64,000 bases of DNA from NCBI RefSeq assembly GCF_000762845.2, contig NZ_JRMQ02000001.1, positions 274,441 through 338,440 on the forward strand, in the 5' to 3' direction. This DNA is from Helicobacter japonicus (GTDB lineage: Bacteria > Campylobacterota > Campylobacteria > Campylobacterales > Helicobacteraceae). Every line of letters begins with the position of its first letter. The first letter of the stretch is position 1. Shown here one piece after another: positions 46,564 to 58,443 of this stretch. Made by a program: the position numbers and the translations under genes. The notes beneath the pieces are model-generated. The model did no database searches and was not told the origin of the DNA. It was given only the letters and a program-made list of their open reading frames with translations.

Positions 46564-47788
46564 AGAATCTTTTTGAATCTGTTCGATAGATTTTATTAAT
46601 ATATTCAACCTGTGAATCTATAACGCGTTCGGTAAAAAATCTCTTCCCACGATCAATTTGAGCCAAAATAAGTTGCTCTACACCTATTGCCGTAGCATAA
46701 TTAACCCAATCATAACGCAAATCTCCACCTAAAAGTGAAGCATATTCCACAAGGTGCTGGTTAGGATGATTAATAACATTAGTGATAAAAAGATTTTTAC
46801 GATCATCTTTTTCAATCATCAAGAGAAGCGATGGATTAAAGTTAATCTGTGTAGAAAGTATTTTATCAGGCTTTTGTGAGGCAAGGGCAAGTTGTGAAGC
46901 AATAAGCCCTGTTTTGACAACCGGTGTATTAAAAAATACAATATTTCCACCAATAAATTTTTTATATGTGTTTAGTTTGTCTGCAAAAGTTGTGGCAGAT
47001 TTAGCATCTACAATTTCTTGAAATACTATTTTATTGCTTTTATTTTGCAACATTGTTCCTAAATTGCGCCCAATGACGCTATTATCATTATAAGCAACAA
47101 TAGGCTTATCTCCCGCAAAAGAAAGTAACAAATCAATTTGTGCTTCATAGTCAATGCCTCCAAAGATAAGATTTTTTGGAATGGAGCTCGTTTTTACTTG
47201 CTTTCTATTAATGGTAGGAATATAGGTAGGGAGGCTAATATCAAGTTTTACAAATTCTTGTGCGCCATTTGGCGTGAGAATAGCAACTACAAAATCATAA
47301 TCATTTTGCACGATTTTTGTATAAGCGTTATGCAAATTAATAGCTTTCTCATCGCCTGTATCAAAAATTTCAAAGACAAAATCATTGCCTCGAGTCATCA
47401 AATATGCCAAAATTGTGTCGATACTACTTGCAGAATAACGTCCTATAATTTTCTTAGGCATTAAAAGTGCAAGTTTAATTTTTGCATTGCTTTGTAAAGT
47501 TGATGGAACCATAGAATCCATAATTCCCAAATCTCCAAGCACAATTGAAAGCTTTGAGCGCAATTCAACATCATTTGTATGAGGATCAAAAAAAGCAACA
47601 AATGAGAAAAACTGCCCTTTTACAAAAAAATCAACCAAACACGAACTAGAGCATTTAGAAGTGCTAACATTCAACACTTCTTGCTGTGGTAAGGGAACAG
47701 GCGAAACAATATAACTCTTTGCACTCATAAAAGATAGGCTTAATGCACAACAACATACCAACGCAAAAATTTTCAAACCAAATCTCAT
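46553..47788 (-). CDS. Periplasmic protein of ligand-binding-like fold
   Basis: 411 residues. Signal peptide MRFGLKIFALVCCCALSLSFMSAKS. The main domain reads like a type I periplasmic binding fold (KIKLALLMPKKIIGRYS, IVAYNDNSVIGRNL, NIVFFNTPVVKTGLIASQLA), somewhat like LpoA-type proteins. No family firmly recognised. It overlaps the UDG-like gene upstream by four bases and the YkgJ gene downstream by 11. Confidence 0.75.
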   Translation of the reverse strand: MRFGLKIFALVCCCALSLSFMSAKSYIVSPVPLPQQEVLNVSTSKCSSSCLVDFFVKGQFFSFVAFFDPHTNDVELRSKLSIVLGDLGIMDSMVPSTLQSNAKIKLALLMPKKIIGRYSASSIDTILAYLMTRGNDFVFEIFDTGDEKAINLHNAYTKIVQNDYDFVVAILTPNGAQEFVKLDISLPTYIPTINRKQVKTSSIPKNLIFGGIDYEAQIDLLLSFAGDKPIVAYNDNSVIGRNLGTMLQNKSNKIVFQEIVDAKSATTFADKLNTYKKFIGGNIVFFNTPVVKTGLIASQLALASQKPDKILSTQINFNPSLLLMIEKDDRKNLFITNVINHPNQHLVEYASLLGGDLRYDWVNYATAIGVEQLILAQIDRGKRFFTERVIDSQVEYINKIYRTDSKRFYEN

Positions 47789-48414
47789 AATTGTCCTTTT
47801 ACAAGTAAAAAATGATGATGTGCTTCTCCCTTAAGTGAAGGATTACGCACAAGTTCATTGAGTGAATATGTCATTAAAAATTTTCTGTTATTGTGCCATA
47901 AAATTCTACCGACTTCTAAATGTGTGCCTAAAATATGCTCCCCAACTTGATTTCCTAGCAAAATACACACTTTTGATGTAATTTTTTCTAATTGAGAGAG
48001 GCAAAATCCCATACACGAGAGAATCTCACTTTTTTCAATACGCAAATTATATCCATCACATTTTACAAGCGAGAGAACGCACACCTGTGAAAGCTGGAGC
48101 ATAAAAACACGTGTGATAATATTTTGCAACATTAATGCACTTTTATTTTGCACAAATTGTCCTTTTTCATCAATAAGAGGAATCTCACTAATAAAGCATA
48201 TACTTGCTTGTGAATTCACAATCCCTATACTTGGTTCTTTGCAATGTTTAATGCGATTACACAATGAGCAATTTTTGATAAGATATTCTAGATTATTATG
48301 AAAAGGTGTTTGAGGTGCTAAACAGCGCAATGGCATAGTATATCGCTCTCCACAAGCATATTGTCCGTAGAGTTGCTTTAATTGAAGAAATTTTAGAATC
48401 TGTGTTTTCATCAT
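47785..48414 (-). CDS. Uracil-DNA glycosylase family 4-like protein with altered motifs
   Basis: 209 residues. C49 and C52 in NCSLCNRIKHC plus later cysteines resemble the Fe-S cluster cysteines of family 4 UDG, and RNPSLKGE close to the end matches that family. Yet the first catalytic motif (usually GEAPG) reads SEIPL and the C-terminal HPA motif reads TYS in TYSLNELVRNPSLK. Either a divergent glycosylase or an inactive relative. It starts 10 bases after xth ends, a repair-gene neighbour. Confidence 0.7.
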   Translation of the reverse strand: MMKTQILKFLQLKQLYGQYACGERYTMPLRCLAPQTPFHNNLEYLIKNCSLCNRIKHCKEPSIGIVNSQASICFISEIPLIDEKGQFVQNKSALMLQNIITRVFMLQLSQVCVLSLVKCDGYNLRIEKSEILSCMGFCLSQLEKITSKVCILLGNQVGEHILGTHLEVGRILWHNNRKFLMTYSLNELVRNPSLKGEAHHHFLLVKGQL

Positions 48415-48424
48415 TCAAGACACT

Positions 48425-49180
48425 CTATATATCAAGCTCTAAACCAACTGGGCAATGATCACTTCCAAAAATATGGGGATAAATAAACGCATCTTTTAGG
48501 TAAGGCTGCAAGCTTTTAGAACATAAAAAATAATCAATACGCCAACCAGTATTATTCTCTCGTGCTTTTCCCATATAACTCCACCAACTATATGCTCCCT
48601 CTTTATCGGGATAAAAATACCGAAATGTGTCTATAAAGCCAGATTCCAAAAGCTCACTCATTTTACCTCGCTCTTCATCTGTGAATCCTGCATTACGGCG
48701 ATTTGTTTTGGGGTTTTTTAAATCAATCTCCTTATGAGCAACATTAAGGTCTCCGCAAATAACTACTGGCTTATGCACACTTAAACCATTTACAAATGCC
48801 CTAAAATCATCTTCCCATTCCATACGATACTCTAATCGCTCTAACTCTCGCTTAGCATTAGGTGTATAAACATTTACAAGATGAAAATGTGGATATTCCG
48901 CTCGAATAATGCGCCCCTCTTTGTCGTGATGAGCAATCCCCATATCATATTCTACTTTTAAAGGCTCATTTTTGCTTAAAACCACCACGCCAGAATAACC
49001 TTTTTTTTCTGCACTATTCCAATATGAGTGATAGCCATCAAAGCAAAAATCAGCCTGTTCCTGCAGCATTTTAGATTCTTGAATACAAAACACATCAGCA
49101 TTAATTTGTGTAAAAAAATCCATAAATCCTTTATTCACACAAGCGCGCAAACCATTAACATTCCACGATATAAGTTTCAT
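48425..49180 (-). CDS. xth: Exodeoxyribonuclease III
   Basis: 251 residues from ATG 49180, with AAGGA upstream. ISWNVNGLRA, IQESKM, CGDLNVAHKEIDL and FGSDHCPVGLEL carry the Mg and catalytic residues of the AP endonuclease/ExoIII family. Base-excision repair. A nine-residue N-terminal extension of the frame has no ribosome site. Confidence 0.95.
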   Translation of the reverse strand: MKLISWNVNGLRACVNKGFMDFFTQINADVFCIQESKMLQEQADFCFDGYHSYWNSAEKKGYSGVVVLSKNEPLKVEYDMGIAHHDKEGRIIRAEYPHFHLVNVYTPNAKRELERLEYRMEWEDDFRAFVNGLSVHKPVVICGDLNVAHKEIDLKNPKTNRRNAGFTDEERGKMSELLESGFIDTFRYFYPDKEGAYSWWSYMGKARENNTGWRIDYFLCSKSLQPYLKDAFIYPHIFGSDHCPVGLELDI

Positions 49181-49218
49181 TAAAATCCTTTGTGAGTAAA
49201 GAAGCATAATGTAAAGTA

Positions 49219-49294
49219 TGGCGACCCTTGAAAGATTTGAACTTCCGTTTCCACCGAGAAAGGGTGGTATCCTTGGCCTCTAGATGAAAGGGTC
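49219..49294 (-). tRNA. tRNA-Glu (TTC), second gene, with U37
   Basis: 76 nt with encoded CCA. Acceptor GACCCTT / AAGGGTC, T stem GGAAG / CTTTC, anticodon stem CCACC / GGTGG. The anticodon loop reads CTTTCTC, so position 37 is T instead of the A found in the cluster copy (CTTTCAC). Discriminator base is G. Monocistronic, upstream of xth. Confidence 0.88.
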
Positions 49295-49328
49295 GGCAAA
49301 AGTATAGCAAACTTATTTTAATTTTTGA

Positions 49329-49334
49329 TACAAT
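49329..49334 (+). promoter_or_regulatory. -10-like box before the CapA-like gene
   Basis: TACAAT 64 bases upstream of the ATG; position and sequence fit a -10 box, though no -35 is evident. Confidence 0.45.
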
Positions 49335-49397
49335 GCTATTTTTGTTTGCGAGATAATACACTTAATTTTTACAACAACACAACACTATGGAGGCAGT

Positions 49398-50501
49398 ATG
49401 CGTATTCTATGGAAACATTTAGGAATCTATGGTCTTTTACTTATAGCTTTAAGTGGTTGTTTTGGTGATAGGGTAGCACCCAGTCAAGACACACGAGGAG
49501 TTGCAGCACAAAAAGATGATATTCTCACACTTAGCTTTGTAGGCGATAATGTGCTAGGGGACTACTATGGAAGCAATGGTGAGACACTGAATTGGTATTT
49601 TACAAATAAAATCAACAAAGATTACAGCTACTTTTTTGCTAAAGTCAAACCTATCCTTGATAAAGACGATATGACTTTAGGTAATTTAGAAGGACCGCTC
49701 ACCACACATAGTGGCGATAGATTAATTAAGCCTTTTGCTTTTAAAGGCGACCCAAGCTATGTGGAGATTCTTAAAAGTGGGAGTGTAGAGGCGGTTAATA
49801 TTGCTAATAACCACACACGCGATTATGGTATGAAAGGCTTTAACGATACACAAACTCATCTTAAGAATGCACGCATTTTTTATAGCGGAGAGGGAGTTTT
49901 AAGCATTTATGAAATCAAAGGAAAAAAAATCGGTATGGCTGGACATCGTGGTTGGAATCTAGGTATCAAAACTCAAGTGGCAAAAGAGATTCGCTCCTTG
50001 CGTGATATGGGTGCGGATATTGTCATTTTCACATTTCACTGGGGAGAAGAGAGAAAGAATTATCCAAACAAGATTCAACAAGAAATTGGGCGATTTGCTA
50101 TTGATAATGGTGCGGATATTGTCATCGGGCATCACCCACACGTTTTACAAGGGATAGAAGAATACAAAGGTAAAAAAATTGTATATAGTCTAGGGAATTT
50201 TGTATATGGTGGAGCAAAAAATCCCGCTGATAAAGATAGTGTGATTTATCAAGTGCGCTTTGCCTTTGGCACGAAGCAAAATCAGCTTGAAAAAATAAGC
50301 GATGATTTTATTTTTATTAAGAATCCAAAAGTGAAAAAAGTCGCTAAAATGGAACAATGGAGTGAATTACATAGCTTTGTGCCTGTGCTTATTAGTGGTG
50401 CAAAAACATATAATAACTATCAGCCAGTAATCGCACAAGGTCAAGATAAAGAGCGCATTATCAATAGACTCAATACTTATAGTGAATCTCTAAGCAAATA
50501 A
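49398..50501 (+). CDS. CapA/PgsA-like metallophosphatase lipoprotein
   Basis: 367 residues. Lipobox LIALSGC (C21). LSFVGDNVLGDYYG, LGNLEGPLTTHSG, NIANNHTRDYG, FTFHWGEE and VIGHHPHVLQG are the motifs of the CapA calcineurin-like superfamily linked to poly-gamma-glutamate synthesis. Here it stands alone without capBC, so its role is uncertain. RBS TATGGAGG. Confidence 0.85.
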   Translation: MRILWKHLGIYGLLLIALSGCFGDRVAPSQDTRGVAAQKDDILTLSFVGDNVLGDYYGSNGETLNWYFTNKINKDYSYFFAKVKPILDKDDMTLGNLEGPLTTHSGDRLIKPFAFKGDPSYVEILKSGSVEAVNIANNHTRDYGMKGFNDTQTHLKNARIFYSGEGVLSIYEIKGKKIGMAGHRGWNLGIKTQVAKEIRSLRDMGADIVIFTFHWGEERKNYPNKIQQEIGRFAIDNGADIVIGHHPHVLQGIEEYKGKKIVYSLGNFVYGGAKNPADKDSVIYQVRFAFGTKQNQLEKISDDFIFIKNPKVKKVAKMEQWSELHSFVPVLISGAKTYNNYQPVIAQGQDKERIINRLNTYSESLSK

Positions 50502-50518
50502 CATAAGGCTACCATAAT

Positions 50519-51130
50519 TTGCAGGATTTGATTCAGGGCTTTTTTATTGCCTTTGGGCTAATTGCTGCTATCGGAGCACAAAATGCCTTTGTCATTAAAC
50601 AAGCCATTAAAAAAGAATACACTTTTATTGTATGTGCCGTATGCGTGCTGTGCGATTTTATCTTTATGAGTATAGGTGTGCTGGGAGTAGGCGCAACACT
50701 TGCAGATTCTGCATTATGGAGTAAAATTTTGGCACTTGGAGGTGCTTTGTTTCTCTGCTATTATGGGATATGCTCACTCAAAGCCGCTTTTCAACCACAC
50801 AAAACACTGATTACACAAAAAGACAATACACATTCATCACTTAAACACACCCTTATTGCAACCTTAAGCGTTACGCTTCTTAATCCTCATATGTATCTTG
50901 ACACGATGGTGCTTTTAGGAAGCATTGCTGTAAGCACAGATTCACAAATATATTTTCTTCTAGGCTGTGTAAGTGCTTCTATGGTGTGGTTTTCTGTGCT
51001 TGGATTTGGAGCAAATGCACTTTCACCCTACTTTAGCTCACCCTTTGCGTGGCGATTGCTTGAAAGTTTTACTGCCTGTGTGATGTTTGGTGTTGCCATA
51101 AGCCTTATACTTTTTGTAGCAGGTTATTAA
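50519..51130 (+). CDS. LysE/ArgO-family amino-acid exporter
   Basis: 203 residues, six-helix LysE family: LIQGFFIAFGLIAAIGAQNAF and TLLNPHMYLDTMVLLGS are the conserved segments. Probably exports basic or other amino acids. TTG start. Its end overlaps the convergent murG end by 26 bases. Confidence 0.88.
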   Translation: MQDLIQGFFIAFGLIAAIGAQNAFVIKQAIKKEYTFIVCAVCVLCDFIFMSIGVLGVGATLADSALWSKILALGGALFLCYYGICSLKAAFQPHKTLITQKDNTHSSLKHTLIATLSVTLLNPHMYLDTMVLLGSIAVSTDSQIYFLLGCVSASMVWFSVLGFGANALSPYFSSPFAWRLLESFTACVMFGVAISLILFVAGY

Positions 51131-52154
51131 TATGTCCTAGTATCTCTTGTGCGCCATAGGGCTTAATTTTATTCATTACTTGCTGTGATTTTTCCCTTAA
51201 CTTACCTGATTGCATCGTGTCTATAAATGCTAGCACCTCATCAATACAAAGTGCGGATTCCCTCATCAAAAGTCCTAAACTCTCATTTGTAAAATAAAGC
51301 GCATTATAGTATTGATGGTCTTTTGCTGCATAAGGATAAGGCACAAAAATACCAATAAGCCCATTTGCACTCATCTCCCACAGACTTGAAGCACCAGAAC
51401 GCGCAATACATAAATCTGCTTTCTGCACATATTTCACAATATCCTTATCAAAAGCAAATACATCAACCTTATCTAAAATGCCAAGATTCTGATACGCCTC
51501 TTTTACACGCTCAAAATCCCTTTCTCCACATTGATGAGCTACTTTTATGCCTCTTTGGAGAATCTGTGGCACGAGATTAAGCGCAAAGTCGTTGATACCT
51601 TTTGCTCCTTGAGAACCACCCAAAAAAAGGAGATTCTCTACTTTTTCCCTCACACGAGCTGTGCTAAAAAACTCATCACGCACAGGATAAGAAGTGTGAA
51701 TAAAGTGTTTTGAATCTGATTCAAAACTCCCAAAAATAGCTTGAGCAAAAGGAGTGAGTATCTCATTAAGTTTGCCCTTAACTGCATTTTGCTCGTGGAT
51801 AAAAAGAGGAATTCTGCAAAAAAGTGATGCAATACTTGCTCCCCCCGCACTAAATCCACCTACACTGATAACGCAACACACTTGATGATTTTTAAGAATT
51901 TTATACGCCTCTTTTACGCATTGAGCCTGTTTTAAGAGAGCTTTGAGCTTACCCAAGCCCCTTTTATTCACTACCCCTACCGAATCTAAAAAATAGCATT
52001 GTTTAAAAAGTGCAGAATCTGCAAACCACGCTCTATCCTGCCCTAAAGTCGAGCCAATATAAATAGCCTCCTGATTATTATTTTGTATCGCTTCTGCAAG
52101 AGATTTGGCAATGGCTAAATGCCCTCCTGTCCCTCCACCTGTAATCGCAAACAT
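51105..52154 (-). CDS. murG: UDP-N-acetylglucosamine transferase MurG
   Basis: 349 residues. Converts lipid I to lipid II on the cytoplasmic membrane face. ITGGGTGGHLAIAKSLAEA is the donor loop, SVGGFSAGGAS and LGGSQGAKGIN follow, and ARSGASSLWEM binds UDP-GlcNAc. Ends within a 26-base overlap of the convergent exporter gene. Confidence 0.95.
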   Translation of the reverse strand: MFAITGGGTGGHLAIAKSLAEAIQNNNQEAIYIGSTLGQDRAWFADSALFKQCYFLDSVGVVNKRGLGKLKALLKQAQCVKEAYKILKNHQVCCVISVGGFSAGGASIASLFCRIPLFIHEQNAVKGKLNEILTPFAQAIFGSFESDSKHFIHTSYPVRDEFFSTARVREKVENLLFLGGSQGAKGINDFALNLVPQILQRGIKVAHQCGERDFERVKEAYQNLGILDKVDVFAFDKDIVKYVQKADLCIARSGASSLWEMSANGLIGIFVPYPYAAKDHQYYNALYFTNESLGLLMRESALCIDEVLAFIDTMQSGKLREKSQQVMNKIKPYGAQEILGHINNLLQKV

Positions 52155-52284
52155 TTCTTATCCTTGAACTAAAATAATAGCCAGTATTGTAATGTCTAAA
52201 AATGATATTTTAGTAAGGATTGTAAAATGGTATTAAGTTAAGATTCTATATACTCGCGCAAAATTTTGACAAATGGGAGAAAAA

Positions 52285-53676
52285 ATGGCTCATATCATTA
52301 CACGTTTTGCACCTTCACCTACAGGATATTTGCATATTGGTGGCTTACGCACAGCATTATTTAATTACCTTTATGCAAGAGCAAATGGTGGTAAATTTTT
52401 ACTCCGCATTGAAGACACAGATTTGGCACGTAACTCTGCAGATGCAGCAAAAGCAATTATTGAAGCATTTGATTGGGTAGGACTAGAATACGATGGCGAA
52501 GTCATTTATCAAAGCCAACGTTTCCCTCTCTACAAACAATACATACAGCAGCTTTTAGACAATAAAAAAGCATATTATTGTTATATGAGCAAGGAGGAGC
52601 TTGATGCACTGCGTGCAGAGCAAGAGGCAAACAAACAAACTCCCCGCTATGATAATCGCTATCGTGATTTTAATGGCACACCACCGACAGATAGGCAACC
52701 TGTGGTGCGTATCAAAGCTCCACTTGAAGGTGAAATTTGCTTTAAAGATGGTGTGAAAGGTGAAATGAGAATCCAAGCCAAAGAAATTGATGATTTTATT
52801 ATCGCACGCAGTGATGGCACACCTACTTATAACTTTGTTGTCGCTATTGATGATGCGCTTATGGGTGTTACTGATGTAATACGAGGTGATGACCATTTAA
52901 GCAACACACCAAAGCAAATCATTATTTACAATGCCTTAGGCTTCAAGATTCCACAATTTTTCCACGTGCCTATGATTCTTAATCCTCAAGGGCGCAAGTT
53001 AAGCAAACGTGATGGCGCAATGGGTGTTATGGATTATAAAACTATGGGTTATATGCCCGAAGCAATGCTTAATTTTCTTGTGCGCTTAGGCTGGAGCTAT
53101 GGCGATAAGGAGATTTTCTCACTTCAAGAGATGTTAGAATTTTTTAGTCCATTTGCACTTAATAGCTCACCTAGCGCATATAATGAAGATAAATTTCTAT
53201 GGCTTAATGCACATTATATTAAGCAAAAAGATAATGCCACGCTTGAGCAACTCCTTAGTGCCTTTGATGTGCCAAGACTTAACCCAAAAACACGCGATAT
53301 TCTCTATCCTGCCCTCAAAGAGCGTTGCAACACGCTTACAGGATTTGCACAAGGCTTTAAAGAAGTAATGAATCCTCCTATTTGTTATGATGAAAAAATG
53401 CGCTCAAAGCTTGATAGTAATACTATTAGCACACTTGATGCTCTCTTTAGTGCTACACCCTCGATTATTTGGGAGCAAACACAAGAAATGGAATCTTACT
53501 TGCACACTTATGCCACAGATAATGATATAAAAATTGGCAAGCTTATGCCCACATTGCGATGTGCGCTACTGGGAAAAAGTGGTGGTATTGGCGTGTGTGA
53601 AGCCCTTGTTATACTCGGGCAAGAAGAGAGTTTGCAAAGAATTGCTACTTTTTTAAAAAAACAAAAAGATTCGTAG
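52285..53676 (+). CDS. gltX: Glutamyl-tRNA synthetase (GltX1 type)
   Basis: 463 residues from ATG 52285, after GGGAG. RFAPSPTGYLHIGGLRTALF holds the HIGH-like motif and KLSKRDGA the KMSKS-like motif. Epsilonproteobacteria have two GltX proteins (one for tRNA-Glu, the other misacylates tRNA-Gln); from length I favour GltX1. Confidence 0.92.
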   Translation: MAHIITRFAPSPTGYLHIGGLRTALFNYLYARANGGKFLLRIEDTDLARNSADAAKAIIEAFDWVGLEYDGEVIYQSQRFPLYKQYIQQLLDNKKAYYCYMSKEELDALRAEQEANKQTPRYDNRYRDFNGTPPTDRQPVVRIKAPLEGEICFKDGVKGEMRIQAKEIDDFIIARSDGTPTYNFVVAIDDALMGVTDVIRGDDHLSNTPKQIIIYNALGFKIPQFFHVPMILNPQGRKLSKRDGAMGVMDYKTMGYMPEAMLNFLVRLGWSYGDKEIFSLQEMLEFFSPFALNSSPSAYNEDKFLWLNAHYIKQKDNATLEQLLSAFDVPRLNPKTRDILYPALKERCNTLTGFAQGFKEVMNPPICYDEKMRSKLDSNTISTLDALFSATPSIIWEQTQEMESYLHTYATDNDIKIGKLMPTLRCALLGKSGGIGVCEALVILGQEESLQRIATFLKKQKDS

Positions 53677-53719
53677 GCTAAAGGCTTGTAAGTCTAAAAA
53701 AAGAATTATAGAGGATAAA

Positions 53720-54685
53720 ATGCTTATAAAATATATTTTAACAATTTTATGTCTATGCAGTTTTGCTTTTGGAGATTGGTTTGTGAATCAATGGGAAACT
53801 CATAATCCCCCTACTCTTGAACAGAGTCTTAGGGCTTTATTGAAAGTGGATTGCAAAAAAGTAGAGTTACTTAAGGGCATTATGCCAAAAGCGCAATACA
53901 AAGGCAAACAAGCACAAGAGCAATGCGCGATAGAACAACGATTTTTAAAAGCAATCATTAATGATGACACACAAACTTACCGCCTTATGCGCGACAATGG
54001 AACATTAAGCAAATATTTCTTATTCTACACTACTCAATCGCCACGAATTGAAATCACACCCCTTATGGTAGCAATCGTATTTGACTCTTCACAAGTTTTT
54101 CAGCTTATCCTTGCAGATTCTGGACAAGAAAAAAGATTTTCTCTCAAAAAACCTTTCTACAACATTAATCGCGTGATGTCTGATGACCATAGAGCACTTG
54201 GTGCATTTAAACTAGGAAATGTCATTTACAATGCACACGGAGTTAATGCACTTGATTTAGCTGCAATGTATCATCGATATGATATGTTTTGGGCATTACT
54301 TCACAAGGGTGCAAATTACAATGACCTTAAATACCCACTCACAAATGGTATTATCACTTTTGGAGATAAAACTATTTTAGAGTTGATGCTTCACTTTGAT
54401 AAAAATTTCTTATATGACTTTGGTGGAGGCAATATACTACATTTTGCAGCTCGTGATGGTAATGTAGAGATTATAGAATATCTCATTAAAGACAAAAATA
54501 TGCCAATTGATGCGCTTAAAGCAGGTGAAACACCACTTGATGCTGCACTCAATGCCAAAAATTTTCAGCATAAACCCCAACTTCAAGCTGCACAAAAGCT
54601 CATCGAGCTAGGTGCAAAAGTCAGCGAAGCCAATGCAAAGCGTCTCAATAAACTTACTTCTGAACAGAACAATGAAGAAAAATAA
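53720..54685 (+). CDS. Exported ankyrin-repeat protein
   Basis: 321 residues. Signal peptide to about GDWF. Ankyrin-like units appear as ITPLMVAIVFDSSQVFQLIL, NALDLAAMYHRYDMFWALLHKGANYND and NILHFAARDGNVEIIEYLI. Probably a periplasmic binding scaffold. RBS GAGGA. Confidence 0.82.
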   Translation: MLIKYILTILCLCSFAFGDWFVNQWETHNPPTLEQSLRALLKVDCKKVELLKGIMPKAQYKGKQAQEQCAIEQRFLKAIINDDTQTYRLMRDNGTLSKYFLFYTTQSPRIEITPLMVAIVFDSSQVFQLILADSGQEKRFSLKKPFYNINRVMSDDHRALGAFKLGNVIYNAHGVNALDLAAMYHRYDMFWALLHKGANYNDLKYPLTNGIITFGDKTILELMLHFDKNFLYDFGGGNILHFAARDGNVEIIEYLIKDKNMPIDALKAGETPLDAALNAKNFQHKPQLQAAQKLIELGAKVSEANAKRLNKLTSEQNNEEK

Positions 54686-54692
54686 AATCCCT

Positions 54693-55727
54693 TTACACCT
54701 GTGTAATCACTCCTCCACCTAACACACAATCATCTTGATACAAAACTAGAGCTTGTCCTTGTGCTACACCATAAGCAGATTCTAAAAGTTGAGCGTGGAT
54801 AATATCACCACTAAGCTCAATACGCGCTTTAATTGGCACGGAGCGATAGCGCACTTTCACATCATATATACCACCACTAAAGGCTTGTGGCAGACTTTTG
54901 TTTAAAGCCTGTATAGAATCTACAGCCAGTTCTTCTTTAGTGCCAACAATGATTTCATTATTATGTGGATTAATGGATTTTACATAATGAGGTTCGTGCG
55001 AGCCAAATACACTAAATCCCTTACGTTTGCCAATTGTATAATGCATATAACCCTTATGTGTGCCAACTGCTTTTCCACTACTATCACGCACTACACCTTC
55101 ATTATCAACTTTTTCATAAAGACGCAAAATATCAATATAGCTTTGATCTACAAAACAAATCTCTTGAGATTCCTTATAGGTTTGCAATGTGCCAAGAAAG
55201 GGCAAAAGCTCAAGAGCAGTTTTCTTGATATTCTCTTTATACATTGCACCAAGTGGAAAAATAATTCTATCAATAGCAACTTGAGGGAGTGCATAAAGAA
55301 AATAACTTTGGTCTTTGCTCTCATCAACTGCTTTTGCAATGCGCTTTATCCCATTTACCTCCTTAATCTGTGCATAATGCCCCGTAGCAATATAATCACA
55401 ACCCAATTCCTTTGCCTTTTCTAATCCCAAACCAAATTTCATAAGAGGGTTGCAAATTGCGCAAGGATTAGGTGTTTGCCCCTCTTTATAGGAGCGCACA
55501 AAGGCATCATATACGTTGCGTTTAAATGCCTCTTGTAAATCAACCACATCAAAAGCAATGCCCAAATGCTGGGCAACTTTTTGGCAATTTTGTATATACA
55601 CATCGTGTTTTTTTTCTTTATTATGCAACTTAAGATAAAGCCCTACAACTTCGTAACCTTGCGATACAAGCAAATGCGCACAATAAGAGCTATCTACGCC
55701 ACCGCTCATAAGGAGTGCAACTTTCAA
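54693..55727 (-). CDS. mnmA: tRNA-specific 2-thiouridylase MnmA
   Basis: 344 residues from TTG 55727 ([14 protein letters not shown]), which has AAAGGA six bases upstream; a longer ATG start would add 14 residues and lacks a site. SGGVDSS is the PP-loop, [13 protein letters not shown] and EICFVDQ carry the two catalytic cysteines. Thiolates U34 of Lys, Glu and Gln tRNAs. Confidence 0.93.
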   Translation of the reverse strand: MKVALLMSGGVDSSYCAHLLVSQGYEVVGLYLKLHNKEKKHDVYIQNCQKVAQHLGIAFDVVDLQEAFKRNVYDAFVRSYKEGQTPNPCAICNPLMKFGLGLEKAKELGCDYIATGHYAQIKEVNGIKRIAKAVDESKDQSYFLYALPQVAIDRIIFPLGAMYKENIKKTALELLPFLGTLQTYKESQEICFVDQSYIDILRLYEKVDNEGVVRDSSGKAVGTHKGYMHYTIGKRKGFSVFGSHEPHYVKSINPHNNEIIVGTKEELAVDSIQALNKSLPQAFSGGIYDVKVRYRSVPIKARIELSGDIIHAQLLESAYGVAQGQALVLYQDDCVLGGGVITQV

Positions 55728-55815
55728 ACAGAATCCTTTTGTTAAAATTAAAAATGGGCAGTGTAACATTTTGAAGTAAGTCGCGTGTAAATATCTACTA
55801 AAAGTGAATTTATGG

Positions 55816-55821
55816 TATAAT
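55816..55821 (+). promoter_or_regulatory. Extended -10 promoter before hisZ-like
   Basis: TATAAT preceded by TGG (extended -10) 58 bases upstream of the GTG start; likely promoter for hisZ-purA-fliJ-motE. Confidence 0.6.
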
Positions 55822-55879
55822 CTTAACCCTTAATCATTAAGAAATAATTTTTAATTTTAAGAATATTTGGAGTAAATAA

Positions 55880-58011
<2,132 letters not shown>

Positions 58012-58443
58012 ATGATGAAAACAAGATTCAGTGCCATTGTGCATCTGCGAAAAAGAGATATGCAAGAATGTGAGCGCACAATTATGCAGAATGAAAACAA
58101 GATTGCAAATAAACAAATGCAAATAGAAAGCATTGCTGATGAGATTGTGGAACTTAAAGCACCGCAATATGGGACATTTTATGCATTTATAGCGTATAAT
58201 GAAGTAAAACAAATACTTTTTAATCGCCTAAGTGTAGCACAAAATGAACTAGAAGAATTACTCACTCACAAGGCTTTTTTACAGACACAATACAAGCAAT
58301 ATCATATTGAATATGAAAAAATGGCATTTTTAGATAAAAGAGAGAAAGAAGAGATTCTTAAAACTATCAAAAATAGAGAAGAGAAAGAAACTGATGAAAT
58401 CGCAACGCTGCTTTACAATAATACTGAAGGCAGAGTAATATGA
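58012..58443 (+). CDS. fliJ: Flagellar export chaperone FliJ
   Basis: 143 residues, nearly all helix: TRFSAIVHLRKRDMQECERTI and long heptad-rich segments match the FliJ/YscO coiled coil. H. pylori HP0256 sits in the same place after purA. Overlaps the next gene by four bases. Confidence 0.85.
   Translation: MMKTRFSAIVHLRKRDMQECERTIMQNENKIANKQMQIESIADEIVELKAPQYGTFYAFIAYNEVKQILFNRLSVAQNELEELLTHKAFLQTQYKQYHIEYEKMAFLDKREKEEILKTIKNREEKETDEIATLLYNNTEGRVI

Noticed and set aside
46564..46608. TTG start for the second YkgJ gene
   Set aside because: It would overlap the upstream gene by 56 bases with no ribosome site; the ATG at 46563 fits better.
55728..55769. ATG start for mnmA 14 codons upstream
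   Set aside because: The extension lacks a ribosome site and does not match the family N-terminus, which begins right before the PP-loop.
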